Source of the DNA: DATEEG01 sp035525055
GTDB taxonomy: Bacteria; Actinomycetota; Acidimicrobiia; Spongiisociales; ZC4RG35
Direction: 5' to 3'
NCBI GenBank assembly: GCA_035525055.1
Contig: DATLEZ010000125.1
Location: 1 to 39,138, forward strand
Length of the DNA: 39,138 nucleotides
Translations under genes and position numbers: made by a program
The notes under the pieces: generated by a model
Databases searched by the model: none
What the model saw: the letters and a program-made list of their open reading frames with translations, nothing else
Told to the model about the DNA's origin: nothing
Shown here: one piece after another, positions 1-8,820 of the stretch
Layout: every line of letters starts with the position of its first letter
How positions within the stretch are numbered: the stretch's first letter is position 1

Positions 1-1336
1 AGGCGAGCGGCACCGGAATCGGGACGTTGATCCCGACCATCCCCACCTGAATCTCGCTCTGGAACTTGCGGGCCGCCCCACCATCATTGGTGAACAGGGC
101 GGTTCCGTTGCCGTAGGGGTTCTCGTTGATCATGTCGATGGCGTCCTGGTAGTGGTCAACCCGGACCACCGACAACACCGGCCCGAAGATCTCGTGCTTG
201 TAGATCTCCATCTTTGGCGAGACCTTGTCAAACAAGGTTGGGGCCACGTAGAACCCGCTCTCGAATCCGTCCGGCGAGTAGCCGCGTCCGTCGATCAAGA
301 GGTCGGCGCCTTCCTCGACACCTTTGTCGATCATGCCGACGACCTTGTCGCGGTGCTCAGGAGTAACCAGCGGTCCCATCTCCGAGTCCGGATCGCTGCC
401 TGGTCCGGTGCGGAGTTTGGCGATTCTTGCCATCACCTCGGGGATCAGACGATCGGCGGCGTCGCCGACGGTGACGACCACGGATATCGCCATACACCGC
501 TCGCCGGCAGATCCGTATCCCGCTGAAACGGCGGCATCGGCGGCAAGGTCCATGTCGGCGTCGGGCAGCACCACCATGTGGTTCTTGGCCCCGCCCAGGG
601 CCTGCACACGCTTTCCGGCCTTTGTTCCGTTCTCGTAGATGTACTGGGCGATCGGCGTGGAACCGACGAACGAGACCGCCTGGATATCGGGATGCTCGAG
701 GATCCGATCCACCGCCACCTTGTCGCCGTGGACGACGTTGAAAACCCCGGGTGGCAGGCCCGCCTCTTTGAGAAGCTCTGCACAGAACATCGACGGAGAG
801 GGATCCTTTTCGGACGGTTTGAGGATGAAGGTGTTACCGGCGGCGATGGCGAGCGGGTACATCCACATGGGAACCATGGCCGGGAAGTTGAAGGGAGTAA
901 TGCCGGCGACCACCCCGAGCGGCTGGCGCATAGTGAAGGTGTCCACACCGGTCGAAACCTGCTCGCTGAATTCGCCCTTGACGATGTGGGCGATGTTGCA
1001 GGCGAACTCGATGACTTCGAGTCCACGCTGAACCTCGCCGAGGGCGTCTGGTGTGGTCTTGCCATGCTCGGCCGTGATCAGTTTGGCAATCTCATGCCGA
1101 TTCTCGACCACCAGTTCCCGGTAGGCGAACATCACGTTCTGGCGCCGGGTGATTGGGGAGTCGCGCCAGGCCGGAAAAGCCTCCCCGGCCGCGGCTACGG
1201 CGGCATTGACCACCTCGGGCGTCGCCAGCGCCACCTCGCTTTGGACCACCCCGGTGGCGGGGTCGTAGACCTTTCCGGTCCGGGTCGGGGCCTCTTCCCA
1301 GGGCTTTCCGTTGATCCAATGAGTTATTTGGGCCAT
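1..1336 (-). CDS. mmsA: CoA-acylating methylmalonate-semialdehyde dehydrogenase (3'-truncated by window edge)
   Basis: Aldehyde dehydrogenase superfamily enzyme that oxidises malonate or methylmalonate semialdehyde with NAD and CoA to acetyl-CoA or propionyl-CoA plus CO2. The reading frame runs from ATG at 1336 off the left end, giving 445 codons of a family usually near 490-500 residues. Visible features: the N-terminus MAQITHWINGK, the cofactor-site stretch ITPFNFPAMVPMWM, FVGSTPIAQYIYE, and the nucleophile in GERCMAISVVV (Cys about residue 281). The GERCMA context and the late GINVPIPVPLA stretch are typical of the CoA-dependent MMSDH branch rather than generic ALDHs. The start is preceded by AAAGGAAGG, a good ribosome-binding site. 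It is divergent from the protease gene at 1461. With the hydantoinase at 3627, the aminotransferase at 14218 and the amidohydrolase at 17992 it fits the end of reductive pyrimidine catabolism; valine or inositol catabolism are alternatives. Confidence 0.9.
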   Translation of the reverse strand, partial: MAQITHWINGKPWEEAPTRTGKVYDPATGVVQSEVALATPEVVNAAVAAAGEAFPAWRDSPITRRQNVMFAYRELVVENRHEIAKLITAEHGKTTPDALGEVQRGLEVIEFACNIAHIVKGEFSEQVSTGVDTFTMRQPLGVVAGITPFNFPAMVPMWMYPLAIAAGNTFILKPSEKDPSPSMFCAELLKEAGLPPGVFNVVHGDKVAVDRILEHPDIQAVSFVGSTPIAQYIYENGTKAGKRVQALGGAKNHMVVLPDADMDLAADAAVSAGYGSAGERCMAISVVVTVGDAADRLIPEVMARIAKLRTGPGSDPDSEMGPLVTPEHRDKVVGMIDKGVEEGADLLIDGRGYSPDGFESGFYVAPTLFDKVSPKMEIYKHEIFGPVLSVVRVDHYQDAIDMINENPYGNGTALFTNDGGAARKFQSEIQVGMVGINVPIPVPLA

Positions 1337-1460
1337 CTGCCTTCCTTTTGATTCGATTGTACGCCCCGATTAGTCGGTGGCCCGAGTCGGGTCGGCTACC
1401 TTTCGACTTCATAGCCCGCTCTCTCCAGCCGACACATTCAGGCAACGAGGTAAAGGAAAC

Positions 1461-3041
1461 ATGAAAAGGAAATACGCGGTCTTGGTTGTCTTGGCCGCTC
1501 TTGTTTTAGGGGCCTGCGGCGGCACCGCCGAGACCACCACTACCGCTCCGGCCGAGACGACTACGACCGAGGCGACCACCACGACCGAGGCTGTCCCTGA
1601 AGGGTTGGTGACGACAGTCGAAGATCTTCCTTCGGCGACCATCCAGATCGTCTCGACAGGGAGCTTCGTCACTCCCGACTTCGGTGAGTTCGAAGGCGGC
1701 GGCAGCGGCTCCGGTTTCATCATCGATCCGAGTGGCATTGCCGTGACCAACAGCCATGTTGTCAGCGGAGCCGGGCTGATCGAAGTGTTCATCGGCGGCG
1801 ATCCCGCACCTGTCAACGCTCAGATCCTGGGCGTGTCGGAGTGCAACGACCTCGCCGTGATCGACCTGGCCGGTGACGGCTACAACTACCTCGAGTGGTT
1901 CGATGGTTCGCTCACGGCCGGCATGGATGTGATTGCCGCCGGCTATCCCCTTGGAGATCCCCAGTTCACCGTGACCGCCGGGATCATCTCGAAGACCGAC
2001 TTCCCGGGTGAAACCGAGTGGGCCTCCGTCGATGCCATCCTCGAGCACGACGCCCGTATTCGACCTGGCAACTCCGGTGGACCCCTGGTCAACGATGCCA
2101 TGCAGGTTGTCGGAGTGAACTACGCGGGCCGTGACGACACCGACCAGAACTATGCGATTAGCGTCAGTGAGGCCTCCGGCATCGTCGAACAGCTCAGCTC
2201 CGGAGTCGATGTCGATTCCGTCGGCATCAACGGCTACGCCGTTCTTGTCGATGACGGCACCACCGGGATCTGGGTCGAGACCGTCCAACCAGGCTCCCCG
2301 GCCGATGCCGCCGGCGTCACCGGCGGCGACATCGTCACTCGCATGTCCGGTGTCTCTCTCGGCTTCGATGGCACCATGTCCGAGTTCTGTGATGTGATCC
2401 GCACCCAGGGCAACACGGGGGTAATGCCGGTCGAGGTTCTTCGATTCGCCACCTCTGAGGTGCTGCGGGGACAGTTCAACGGTGAGGCGCTCTCGCAGGC
2501 CTTCTCCTTCGCCGAGGCGCTCGAGGACGATGCCACCGTCGAGCAGACCACCGACACCTACACCGAGTACATGGTGATCGAAGACGACACCGGTTCGATG
2601 CAAGTCGAGATCCCGATCGAATGGGCCGATGTCGACGGAGCGCCATACACCGATGACGAAGGTCGAGACATCACCGATGTCCGGGCCGCGTCCGATCTCG
2701 CTGGCTTCCAGGAGACCTGGGGAACGCCGGGGATGATCTTCAGCGCCTCCTCGGACTGGGCCGCGACCACGTCGGAAGAGGAACTGCTTGACATCTATCT
2801 GTCGTCGCTGCAGGACCAGTGCGTGTACGACGGCCGCTACGCATACGAGGACCCCGCCTACACCGGTTCTTATGACCTCTTCTACGAGTGTGGGGACACC
2901 CTGGCGACCTATGTGATCGTGGCCGCGCGGCCACCGGAAGGGAACTTCCTCATCGTCGTTCAGGTTCAGGCCAACGAGGATCGCGACTTCGATGCGCTCG
3001 ATCGGATCCTGGCGAGCTTCTATGTTTCCGGGGAGGTTTAG
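1461..3041 (+). CDS. HtrA/DegP-like serine protease lipoprotein with PDZ domain
   Basis: Predicted membrane-anchored extracytoplasmic trypsin-like protease of 526 aa. The N-terminus is a lipoprotein signal with lipobox LGAC (Cys19), followed by a Thr/Glu-rich linker to about residue 48 (ETTTTEATTTTEA pattern). The S1C catalytic triad is complete: His99 in TNSHVV, Asp130 in CNDLAVIDL, Ser205 in RPGNSGGPLV. A PDZ-like segment follows at roughly 255-335 (VQPGSPADAAGV). The C-terminal 170 residues (about 355-526) form an extra domain with two Cys and no motif I recognise. ATG 1461 was chosen because AGGTAAAGG precedes it and it gives a proper signal peptide; an upstream in-frame extension to 1377 lacks one. 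It is convergent with the lipoprotein gene at 3116, with a hairpin between them. Its role is probably envelope protein quality control; the substrate is unknown. Confidence 0.9.
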   Translation: MKRKYAVLVVLAALVLGACGGTAETTTTAPAETTTTEATTTTEAVPEGLVTTVEDLPSATIQIVSTGSFVTPDFGEFEGGGSGSGFIIDPSGIAVTNSHVVSGAGLIEVFIGGDPAPVNAQILGVSECNDLAVIDLAGDGYNYLEWFDGSLTAGMDVIAAGYPLGDPQFTVTAGIISKTDFPGETEWASVDAILEHDARIRPGNSGGPLVNDAMQVVGVNYAGRDDTDQNYAISVSEASGIVEQLSSGVDVDSVGINGYAVLVDDGTTGIWVETVQPGSPADAAGVTGGDIVTRMSGVSLGFDGTMSEFCDVIRTQGNTGVMPVEVLRFATSEVLRGQFNGEALSQAFSFAEALEDDATVEQTTDTYTEYMVIEDDTGSMQVEIPIEWADVDGAPYTDDEGRDITDVRAASDLAGFQETWGTPGMIFSASSDWAATTSEEELLDIYLSSLQDQCVYDGRYAYEDPAYTGSYDLFYECGDTLATYVIVAARPPEGNFLIVVQVQANEDRDFDALDRILASFYVSGEV

Positions 3042-3068
3042 GCCGGAATCACTATCCGCCCGAACGCC

Positions 3069-3097
3069 ATCCGCGATCCGAACGACGGATCGCGGAT
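3069..3097. terminator. 12-bp perfect stem-loop between convergent genes
   Basis: Perfect inverted repeat: ATCCGCGATCCG (3069-3080), five-base loop AACGA, then its complement (3086-3097). It lies 28 bp after the protease stop and 19 bp after the stop of the convergent lipoprotein gene on the other strand. There is no T-tract on either side, so a bidirectional U-less terminator is inferred from position and stem strength only. Confidence 0.6.
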
Positions 3098-3115
3098 AGC
3101 GGACTAGCGGGACTC

Positions 3116-3529
3116 CTACCTCGCTGCCCCCTGCATCGACCCGGTAAGCTTGCTGAAGTCGAGGTTGTAGAGGGCGCAGAGGATCTCGCGATCGCCGCTA
3201 TCCCAACTTCCCTGAGTGGGGGTGATCGCCAAGACTTCCAGGGCTGATTCCTCGTACGAGAGACCGACATAGGCCTCGAACTCGCCGACGCACAGCTCCT
3301 GGGCTGCATCGTTCATTGCCGTGCTGCCGGGGAAGATGTCGGATTCGGTGTAGTCGAAAACGGCGAACACCTCGTTGTCGTGAGGTTCCGAGCAATCCAC
3401 TTCGGGAACGCTCGAGACCTCGGTCTCGTTGGTGTCGTCGAAGCAGGTTCCTACCTCGAGGGTGAAAACGTTGCCTCCGCAGGCCGCCACGAACAGTGCA
3501 AGCAGCAGGATCAATCGGATTTGCTTCAA
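3116..3529 (-). CDS. Small lipoprotein of the septum-formation (Septum_form) type
   Basis: Predicted 137-aa lipoprotein. A TTG start at 3529 follows AGAGGGGAC and gives a short charged N-region, a Leu-rich core and lipobox VAAC with lipid Cys at residue 17. The mature part opens with VGTCFDD, then VDCSEPHDNEVFAVF, CVGEFEAYVG and CALYNLD. Four regularly spaced Cys and the DCSEPHxxEV signature match the actinobacterial domain named 'septum formation', whose biochemical role is not established. A longer in-frame reading from 3583 would bury the signal peptide and overlap hairpins, so it was not used. The gene stands alone between hairpins on both sides. Confidence 0.75.
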   Translation of the reverse strand: MKQIRLILLLALFVAACGGNVFTLEVGTCFDDTNETEVSSVPEVDCSEPHDNEVFAVFDYTESDIFPGSTAMNDAAQELCVGEFEAYVGLSYEESALEVLAITPTQGSWDSGDREILCALYNLDFSKLTGSMQGAAR

Positions 3530-3559
3530 GTGAGAGTCCCCTCTGTGAGCTGGGTCCAG

Positions 3560-3612
3560 GGTGCCGGAAGGATCCGGCACCACTGTCCCCCCGGCTTCCG
3601 CTGGGGGGACAG
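3560..3612 (-). terminator. Two adjacent hairpins after the dihydropyrimidinase gene
   Basis: On the minus strand, 15 bp after the dihydropyrimidinase stop, a 10-bp perfect stem (3583-3592 with 3603-3612, CTGTCCCCCC and its complement, 10-nt loop) is followed directly by a second 9-bp perfect stem (3560-3568 with 3573-3581, GGTGCCGGA, 4-nt loop). No T-run follows. The pair most likely ends the upstream transcript and insulates the next gene. Confidence 0.55.
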
Positions 3613-3626
3613 AATGCTACGCGTTC

Positions 3627-5036
3627 TCAAACCAGGTACTGGTTGAGTTCGCGCTTCAGGTATTTGCCGTCACCTTTGTGCCCGCGGTACTCGTTGCCGC
3701 CGATGATCACCCTGCCGCGAGACAAGACGGTGTCGACCCCCCCGGCCAGCTGCATGCCTTCGTAGCAGGAGTAGTCGGTCCTCATATGGTGGGTGGTGGC
3801 CGAGAGAACGTGCTTCCGCTTGGGGTCGAAGATGACGATGTCGGCGTCGGAGCCGATGGCAATCGTCCCTTTCCGGGGGAACAGGCCGAACATCCGGGCA
3901 GGGGTCGTCGAGCAAACCTCGACCCAGCGCTCCAGGCTCAGTCGCTCCTCGGCTGCCGCTCCGTGATAGATCAACTCCACCCGATGCTCTACGCCCGGGA
4001 GCCCGTTGGGAATCTTCGAGAAGTCGCCTTCCCCGAGTCGCTTCTGACGACCCAACTCGGGATGATCCTCGAAGCAGAACGGACAGTGGTCGGTCGAAAC
4101 AACCTGGAGGTCGTTGGTTGCCAAACCTGACCACAGAGCTTCCTGGTGGCCCTCGGCGCGGTCCCGCAACGGGGGCGAGCACACGAACTTGGCGCCTTCG
4201 AAACCGTTGCCGAGGTCGTCGAGATCAAGGAAGAGATACTGCGGGCAAGTTTCCGCGAACACGTTGAGACCCTCGTCGCGGGAATTGGTGACTTCGGCCA
4301 GGGCCTCCAGCGCCGACAAGTGGACGACGTAGAGGGGCGAACCGGCCAGTTCGGCCAGCTTGATCGCCCGGTGGGTTGCCTCTCCTTCCAGGATCGACTT
4401 GCGGACGATGCCGTGATAGAGCGGATCTGTCTCGCCCCGCTCGAGAGCCTGTGCAATCAGGACATCGATGGCGATGCCGTTCTCGGCGTGCATCATGATG
4501 GTGGCGCCGTTCTCAGCCGCTTTCTGCATCGCCCGGAAGATCTCGCCGTCGGTCGAATAGAAGACGCCCGGGTAGGCCATGAACATCTTGAACGAACTCA
4601 CCCCTTCACCGATGGCGATGTCCATTTCCTTGAGGGACTGGTCGTTGACGTCAGAGAGAATGCAATGGAATCCGTAGTCGATGGCACAGTTGCCTTCGGC
4701 CTTGGCCATCCAGGCTTCCCATCCCTCCATCAAGCCACTGCCCTTTGACTGGACTGCGAAGTCGATGATGGTGGTGGTGCCGCCCCAGGCCGCGGCCCGG
4801 GTACCGGTCTCGAAGCTGTCTGAAGCGAAGGTCCCTCCGAAAGGAAGCTCCATGTGGGTGTGAACGTCGATTCCGCCGGGGACCACATATTTGCCGGCGG
4901 CGTCAATCACCTCGTCGGCTGGCCAATCGGTTCCCCGTGCTCCCAGGGCAGTGATCTTGTCCCCTTCAATGAGGACGTCCGCCTCGAAGCTTCCGGCGTG
5001 GGTGATAACGAGACCATTCTTGATGAGGACCGACAT
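3627..5036 (-). CDS. hydA: Dihydropyrimidinase / D-hydantoinase
   Basis: Zinc amidohydrolase of 469 aa that opens the ring of 5,6-dihydrouracil or dihydrothymine to N-carbamoyl-beta-amino acids. The complete metal site of the family is visible: His59 and His61 in GGIDVHTHME, the carbamylated Lys150 in SSFKMFMAYPG, His183 in MMHAEN, His239 in YVVHLSALEA, and Asp316 in VSTDHCPF. Length and motifs match dihydropyrimidinase (about 460-480 aa) rather than allantoinase or dihydroorotase. ATG 5036 sits behind GGAGGCGAG. It is monocistronic or follows the pyrophosphatase gene at a 74-bp gap. With the amidohydrolase at 17992, the aminotransferase at 14218 and mmsA at 1 it makes a nearly complete reductive pyrimidine degradation set; substrate choice between pyrimidines and other hydantoins is inference. 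Confidence 0.93.
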   Translation of the reverse strand: MSVLIKNGLVITHAGSFEADVLIEGDKITALGARGTDWPADEVIDAAGKYVVPGGIDVHTHMELPFGGTFASDSFETGTRAAAWGGTTTIIDFAVQSKGSGLMEGWEAWMAKAEGNCAIDYGFHCILSDVNDQSLKEMDIAIGEGVSSFKMFMAYPGVFYSTDGEIFRAMQKAAENGATIMMHAENGIAIDVLIAQALERGETDPLYHGIVRKSILEGEATHRAIKLAELAGSPLYVVHLSALEALAEVTNSRDEGLNVFAETCPQYLFLDLDDLGNGFEGAKFVCSPPLRDRAEGHQEALWSGLATNDLQVVSTDHCPFCFEDHPELGRQKRLGEGDFSKIPNGLPGVEHRVELIYHGAAAEERLSLERWVEVCSTTPARMFGLFPRKGTIAIGSDADIVIFDPKRKHVLSATTHHMRTDYSCYEGMQLAGGVDTVLSRGRVIIGGNEYRGHKGDGKYLKRELNQYLV

Positions 5037-5110
5037 CTCGCCTCCATTGACTGCTCGGGGACCCGGTCCGAGGACTCCCCTAAGACTGCGGGGCTCCGTT
5101 GGCCCGGAAC

Positions 5111-5749
5111 CTAGCTGTCTCCGGCACCCGCTGGGTTGGTCTCGGACCCGAAATGTTCCTGATAGTCGTCGAGAGCGGCGTTCACCACGACCCGGGCCTG
5201 CTCGGCCCCGTAACGCTCGATGATCCGGGTCTCGGCGGGTTCGTTCGGTCGGAGTTTGTAAGTCTCGAAGTAGTGCGCCAGGCGATCAACCAAAGCCAAC
5301 GGCAGCTCGTCGACGTCGATGATCCCGCCCCACACCGGGTCCCTGGCCAGAACGCCGATGATCTTGTCGTCGGCTTCATCGCCGTCGAGCATCTGCAGGC
5401 CACCAACAACGGTGGCGGTCAGGGTGATGTCGGCCCGGTCGATGGCTCGCTCGGAGATGACGCAGATGTCGAGCGGATCCCCGTCGCCCCGGACCGCTGA
5501 CGGGCAGAGATCTGCCACCCGTTCGGCGCAATAGGTTCTCGGGATGAACCCGTAGAGGGTCGGCGGGGAAGAGGAGGTCTGCTGGGGCCGATCGACCTTG
5601 ATATAGCCGGTCGGCTTGTCCAGTTCGTACTTGATCAGGTCGAAGGGTGTGATCTCGATATAAGCCGTCACGACCGAGGGCGGATCGGGCCCGGCCGCCA
5701 GGCCGTGCCAGGGATGTGGTCGCCAGTGGGTGAACTCAGCTATGGACAA
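5111..5749 (-). CDS. ppa: Family I inorganic pyrophosphatase
   Basis: Soluble Mg-dependent pyrophosphatase of about 212 aa hydrolysing PPi to phosphate. Recognised by KYELDKPTGYIKVDRP near residues 40-55, the YGFIPRTYC stretch, and the metal-binding signature GDGDPLDICV (DxDPxD). The YFETYK stretch near the C-terminus is typical of the fold. It is slightly longer than the E. coli enzyme (176 aa) because of an N-terminal HPWHGLAAGPDPP extension seen in a subgroup of the family. The start is uncertain: the frame opens with TTG at 5749 without a clear ribosome-binding site, and no in-frame ATG precedes the conserved region. The minus-strand gene is divergent from the ABC importer operon at 5888 and upstream of hydA. 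Confidence 0.88.
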   Translation of the reverse strand: MSIAEFTHWRPHPWHGLAAGPDPPSVVTAYIEITPFDLIKYELDKPTGYIKVDRPQQTSSSPPTLYGFIPRTYCAERVADLCPSAVRGDGDPLDICVISERAIDRADITLTATVVGGLQMLDGDEADDKIIGVLARDPVWGGIIDVDELPLALVDRLAHYFETYKLRPNEPAETRIIERYGAEQARVVVNAALDDYQEHFGSETNPAGAGDS

Positions 5750-5887
5750 GGTCTAGCAGGGCAGGACGGATATCGCGGTCATCCGGCCCCTTGCCGGACG
5801 GTTGCTGGAAACCTCGGCGAAACCGCACGGGCACGGCGGGGCCGTTAACTTGCCATCTGCACGAGTGCTCTTAAAGGAGGCACCGAC

Positions 5888-7039
5888 TTGAAACGAACTA
5901 TGACCCTGCTGGCCGTCCTCGCGCTGCTCATTGCGGCGTGTGGCGGTGACGCAACGACAACGACCACCGCCGCTAGTGGTGGAGATACGACCACGACCGC
6001 CGCCGCAGGCGGCGAGATGGATGCCCTGATCGCGGCCGCACAGGCCGAAGGACTGATCACCACCATCGCGCTGCCGCGTGACTGGTGCAACTACGGGGGT
6101 GTGATCGACACCTTCACAGAGAAGTACGGGCTCGAATACAACGGATTGGCGCCCGACGCCGGTTCGGCGGACGAGCTTGAGGCAGTTCGGGCTAATCAAG
6201 GCAGCTCGGGTCCGCAAGCCCCGGATGTAGTGGACATCGGCCTCGCCTTCGGGCCGGTCGCCAAGGACGAGGGTCTCCTCCAGCCCTACATGGTTTCGAC
6301 GTGGGACTCGATCCCCGATGATGCCAAGGACGCCGAGGCCCACTGGTATGGCGACTACTACGGCGTGTTGGCCTTCGAGGTCAACGCCGACGTGGTGGAG
6401 AGCGTGCCCCAGGATTGGTCCGACCTGCTCAGCCCCGATTACAACGGGCAGATAGCGCTGGCCGGTGACCCCCGGGTCTCCGCTCAGGCAATCTCGGCCG
6501 TGTTCGCGGCCGGTCTCGCGAATGGCGGTTCCCTCGATGACCCCGAAGCCGCGGCGCAGGCTGGGCTCGAATTCTGGGCCGAAGTTGCCGCGGCAGGCAA
6601 CCTGGTCCCCGTCATCGCCGAGTCCGGGACAGTCGCATCCGGTGAGACTCCGATCTCAATCCGCTGGACCTACAACGGACTTGCCAATCGCGATGCCAAC
6701 GCCGAGATCGCCGCGATCGAAGTGGTGGTTCCTGCCAGTGGACGCTACGCCGGTGTTTACGTGCAGGGCATCAGTGCCTACGCGCCACAGCCGAACGCTG
6801 CCAAGCTCTGGATGGAGTTCCTCTATTCAGACGAGGGTCAGAATCTCTGGCTGGATGGCTACTGCCACCCCATCCGCTACGAGGATCTGGTAGCAAACAA
6901 TGCTGTGCCACAGGACAAGCTCGACAGGTTGCCCGATGTCGAGGGGGCGGTATTCCCGTCCCTCGAACAGATCGGTGCAGCCAGTGAGGTGATCACCACC
7001 CAGTGGGATGCCGTTGTCGGGGTGAATGTCGGAGGCTGA
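5888..7039 (+). CDS. ABC importer solute-binding lipoprotein (family 1 / AfuA-PotD-like)
   Basis: Extracytoplasmic binding protein of 383 aa and first gene of a four-gene importer operon. A TTG start at 5888 follows AAAGGAGG at ideal spacing. Lipobox IAAC (Cys18) is followed by a Thr/Gly/Ala-rich linker to about residue 40. The mature part has the two-lobe solute-binding pattern: DVVDIGLAFGPVA, WYGDYYGVLAFEVNADVV, WSDLLSPDYNGQIAL, and the C-terminal FLYSDEGQNLWLDGYCHP region. These are shared by ferric iron, polyamine and aminoethylphosphonate binding proteins, so the ligand cannot be set from sequence. The gene ends with TGA directly followed by the GTG of the first permease, with GGAGG inside its end. 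Confidence 0.85.
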   Translation: MKRTMTLLAVLALLIAACGGDATTTTTAASGGDTTTTAAAGGEMDALIAAAQAEGLITTIALPRDWCNYGGVIDTFTEKYGLEYNGLAPDAGSADELEAVRANQGSSGPQAPDVVDIGLAFGPVAKDEGLLQPYMVSTWDSIPDDAKDAEAHWYGDYYGVLAFEVNADVVESVPQDWSDLLSPDYNGQIALAGDPRVSAQAISAVFAAGLANGGSLDDPEAAAQAGLEFWAEVAAAGNLVPVIAESGTVASGETPISIRWTYNGLANRDANAEIAAIEVVVPASGRYAGVYVQGISAYAPQPNAAKLWMEFLYSDEGQNLWLDGYCHPIRYEDLVANNAVPQDKLDRLPDVEGAVFPSLEQIGAASEVITTQWDAVVGVNVGG

Positions 7040-7948
7040 GTGACCGCCACCTCCGCCAATTCGAAGAGTGTGGGGGGCGTCGGACGCCCCCCACGACTTC
7101 GACCCCGTGGCAGCTATTTCGGCTGGATAGGGATTCTTCCGTTTTTGCTGTTCTCGACGGCTTTCCTGCTGGGCCCTGCCGCCATCTTGTTTTATCGGAG
7201 CTTTCGGGGCAACGAAGGTGGTTTCACCTTTGCCAACTATCAGCAACTGACCGACCCCCAGGTACTCCAGTCGTACGGCCTGTCGGTTCGGATCAGCCTG
7301 GTCACCGCTGTGGTTGGTGGGGTCTTCGGTTTCCTGCTGGCGTGGGCGGTGATCTTCGGCGGCCTCCCCAGGTTCTTCCGCTCACTGTTGACCACCTTCT
7401 CGGGGGTGGCTTCCAACTTCGCCGGTGTTCCCCTCGCCGCGGCGTTCATCTTCACCCTGGGCAGAATCGGCCTTGTCACGGCCCTGTTCGGTTTCTTCGG
7501 GTTGGAGCTCTATCAAACGGACTTCTCCCTCTACAACTTCTGGGGACTCACGGTCGTCTACATGTTCTTCCAATTTCCGCTCATGGTGCTGACGATCACG
7601 CCGGCTCTCGAGGGCCTGAAAAAGGAGTGGCGGGAAGCTTCGGAGAACCTCGGGGCATCCTCGTGGGAGTACTGGCGCTACATCGCATTGCCGGTTCTGA
7701 TGCCGTCGGTGCTGGGAACCATCATCCTCTTGTTCGGCAACGCCTTCGGCGCCCATGCCACCGCCTACGCCCTGACCGGAGGGACCCTCCGTCTTGCGAC
7801 CATCCTGATCGGCGCCCAGATATCTGGTGACGTCCTCCAGAACCAGGGTCTCGGATACGCGGTGGCGATGGGAATGGTTGTGATCATGGGCTTTTCGATC
7901 GCCGTCTACACCGTGCTGCAGCGTCGAGCGGAGAGGTGGCTGGGATGA
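7040..7948 (+). CDS. ABC importer permease, inner-membrane subunit 1
   Basis: Integral membrane permease of 302 aa with about six hydrophobic spans. The cytoplasmic EAA loop that docks the ATPase is clear: EASENLGASSWEYWRYIALP near residues 197-216. The GTG start at 7040 directly abuts the stop of the binding protein, and GGAGG lies 6 bp before it. The stop overlaps the ATG of the second permease (ATGA), so translation is probably coupled. It pairs with the next gene as a heterodimer in a PotBC/AfuB/PhnUV-like type I importer. Confidence 0.88.
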   Translation: MTATSANSKSVGGVGRPPRLRPRGSYFGWIGILPFLLFSTAFLLGPAAILFYRSFRGNEGGFTFANYQQLTDPQVLQSYGLSVRISLVTAVVGGVFGFLLAWAVIFGGLPRFFRSLLTTFSGVASNFAGVPLAAAFIFTLGRIGLVTALFGFFGLELYQTDFSLYNFWGLTVVYMFFQFPLMVLTITPALEGLKKEWREASENLGASSWEYWRYIALPVLMPSVLGTIILLFGNAFGAHATAYALTGGTLRLATILIGAQISGDVLQNQGLGYAVAMGMVVIMGFSIAVYTVLQRRAERWLG

Positions 7949-8820
7949 CTGTCGCCGCCCCACCGGTCGTGCTCGAAGCTCCCGCCGCCCACCCTGACTC
8001 TGAGATCAAGGCAGGGCGGGGTACCAAGATTTTCGCCTGGCTGATCATCATCGCCGGCATGCTGTATTTCTTCACACCGCTGGTGGCGACCGGAGAACGC
8101 GCCTTTCGTGCCATCGGGGGAGTGTTCAGCTTCGAGGCATTCCGGCGGATCCTCACCGATCCGGAGTTCGTCCGCACCTTCGGCGCCTCGGTGATCAATG
8201 CCGTGGCGACGATCGTGGTGTCGCTCCTGGTGATCGTCCCCACGGCCTATTGGGTGACTCTCAAAGTCCCGAAGCTGCGATCTCTGGTGGAGTTCATCAC
8301 TCTTCTCCCCTTCGTGATCCCGGCAGTGGTCCTCGTGTTCGGTCTGATCCGGATGTACAGCCGGCCCCCTCTGGCCATCCTGTCGAGTCGAGAGTCCACC
8401 AGGGTGGTCCTCATCTGTGCCTACGCGGCGCTCTCGTTTCCCTACATGTACCGGTCGGTCGACAACGGGTTGCGATCGATCAACGTGCGAACTCTGACCG
8501 AGGCAGCCCAGAGCCTGGGGGCCTCGTGGATGACCATCCTCTGGCGCGTGATCTTTCCAAACCTGAGGGTGGCTTTGCTATCAGGGGCACTGCTGACGTT
8601 CGCGATCGTGATTGGGGAACTCACCGTGGCGCTCTATCTTGCCCAGCAGACTTTTGGTCCCTACATGGCCAACCTCGTTCGGAACTTCGTTGCGGAGCCG
8701 GCCGCTCTCACGATTCTCAGTTTTGGCCTGACCTGGGGTGCGATGGGAATAATTTCGTACCTGACCAGGAGAAAACCCGGTCGAAGAAGGCTTCGACGAC
8801 GAGTGGCGGGAGCGCTCTGA
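7945..8820 (+). CDS. ABC importer permease, inner-membrane subunit 2
   Basis: Second permease of 291 aa with about six membrane spans and an EAA loop EAAQSLGASWMTILWRVIFP. ATG 7945 overlaps the preceding stop by four bases and follows AGAGGTGG; an in-frame GTG nine bases earlier is less likely. The C-terminus is basic (RRKPGRRRLRRR), consistent with a cytoplasmic end. Its stop overlaps the ATPase start (TGATG), so all four importer genes are probably one transcript. Confidence 0.88.
   Translation: MTVAAPPVVLEAPAAHPDSEIKAGRGTKIFAWLIIIAGMLYFFTPLVATGERAFRAIGGVFSFEAFRRILTDPEFVRTFGASVINAVATIVVSLLVIVPTAYWVTLKVPKLRSLVEFITLLPFVIPAVVLVFGLIRMYSRPPLAILSSRESTRVVLICAYAALSFPYMYRSVDNGLRSINVRTLTEAAQSLGASWMTILWRVIFPNLRVALLSGALLTFAIVIGELTVALYLAQQTFGPYMANLVRNFVAEPAALTILSFGLTWGAMGIISYLTRRKPGRRRLRRRVAGAL

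Noticed and set aside
578..1351. 257-codon plus-strand frame opposite mmsA
   Set aside because: Shadow of the MMSDH gene; no ribosome-binding site or recognisable domain.
1506..2603. 365-codon minus-strand open frame opposite the protease gene
   Set aside because: It is antisense to a gene with a clear catalytic triad, signal peptide and ribosome-binding site. Its translation is His/Gly/Asp-rich without motifs, as expected from high-GC shadow frames.
3116..3583. Longer start at 3583 for the septum-formation lipoprotein
   Set aside because: It would put 18 non-hydrophobic residues before the signal peptide and overlap a hairpin; TTG 3529 has a ribosome-binding site and a proper lipoprotein signal.
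8250..8819. N-terminal extension of the importer ATPase frame through the second permease
   Set aside because: The canonical ABC ATPase N-terminus begins at ATG 8820, overlapping the permease stop. The extension is out of frame with a well-supported permease.
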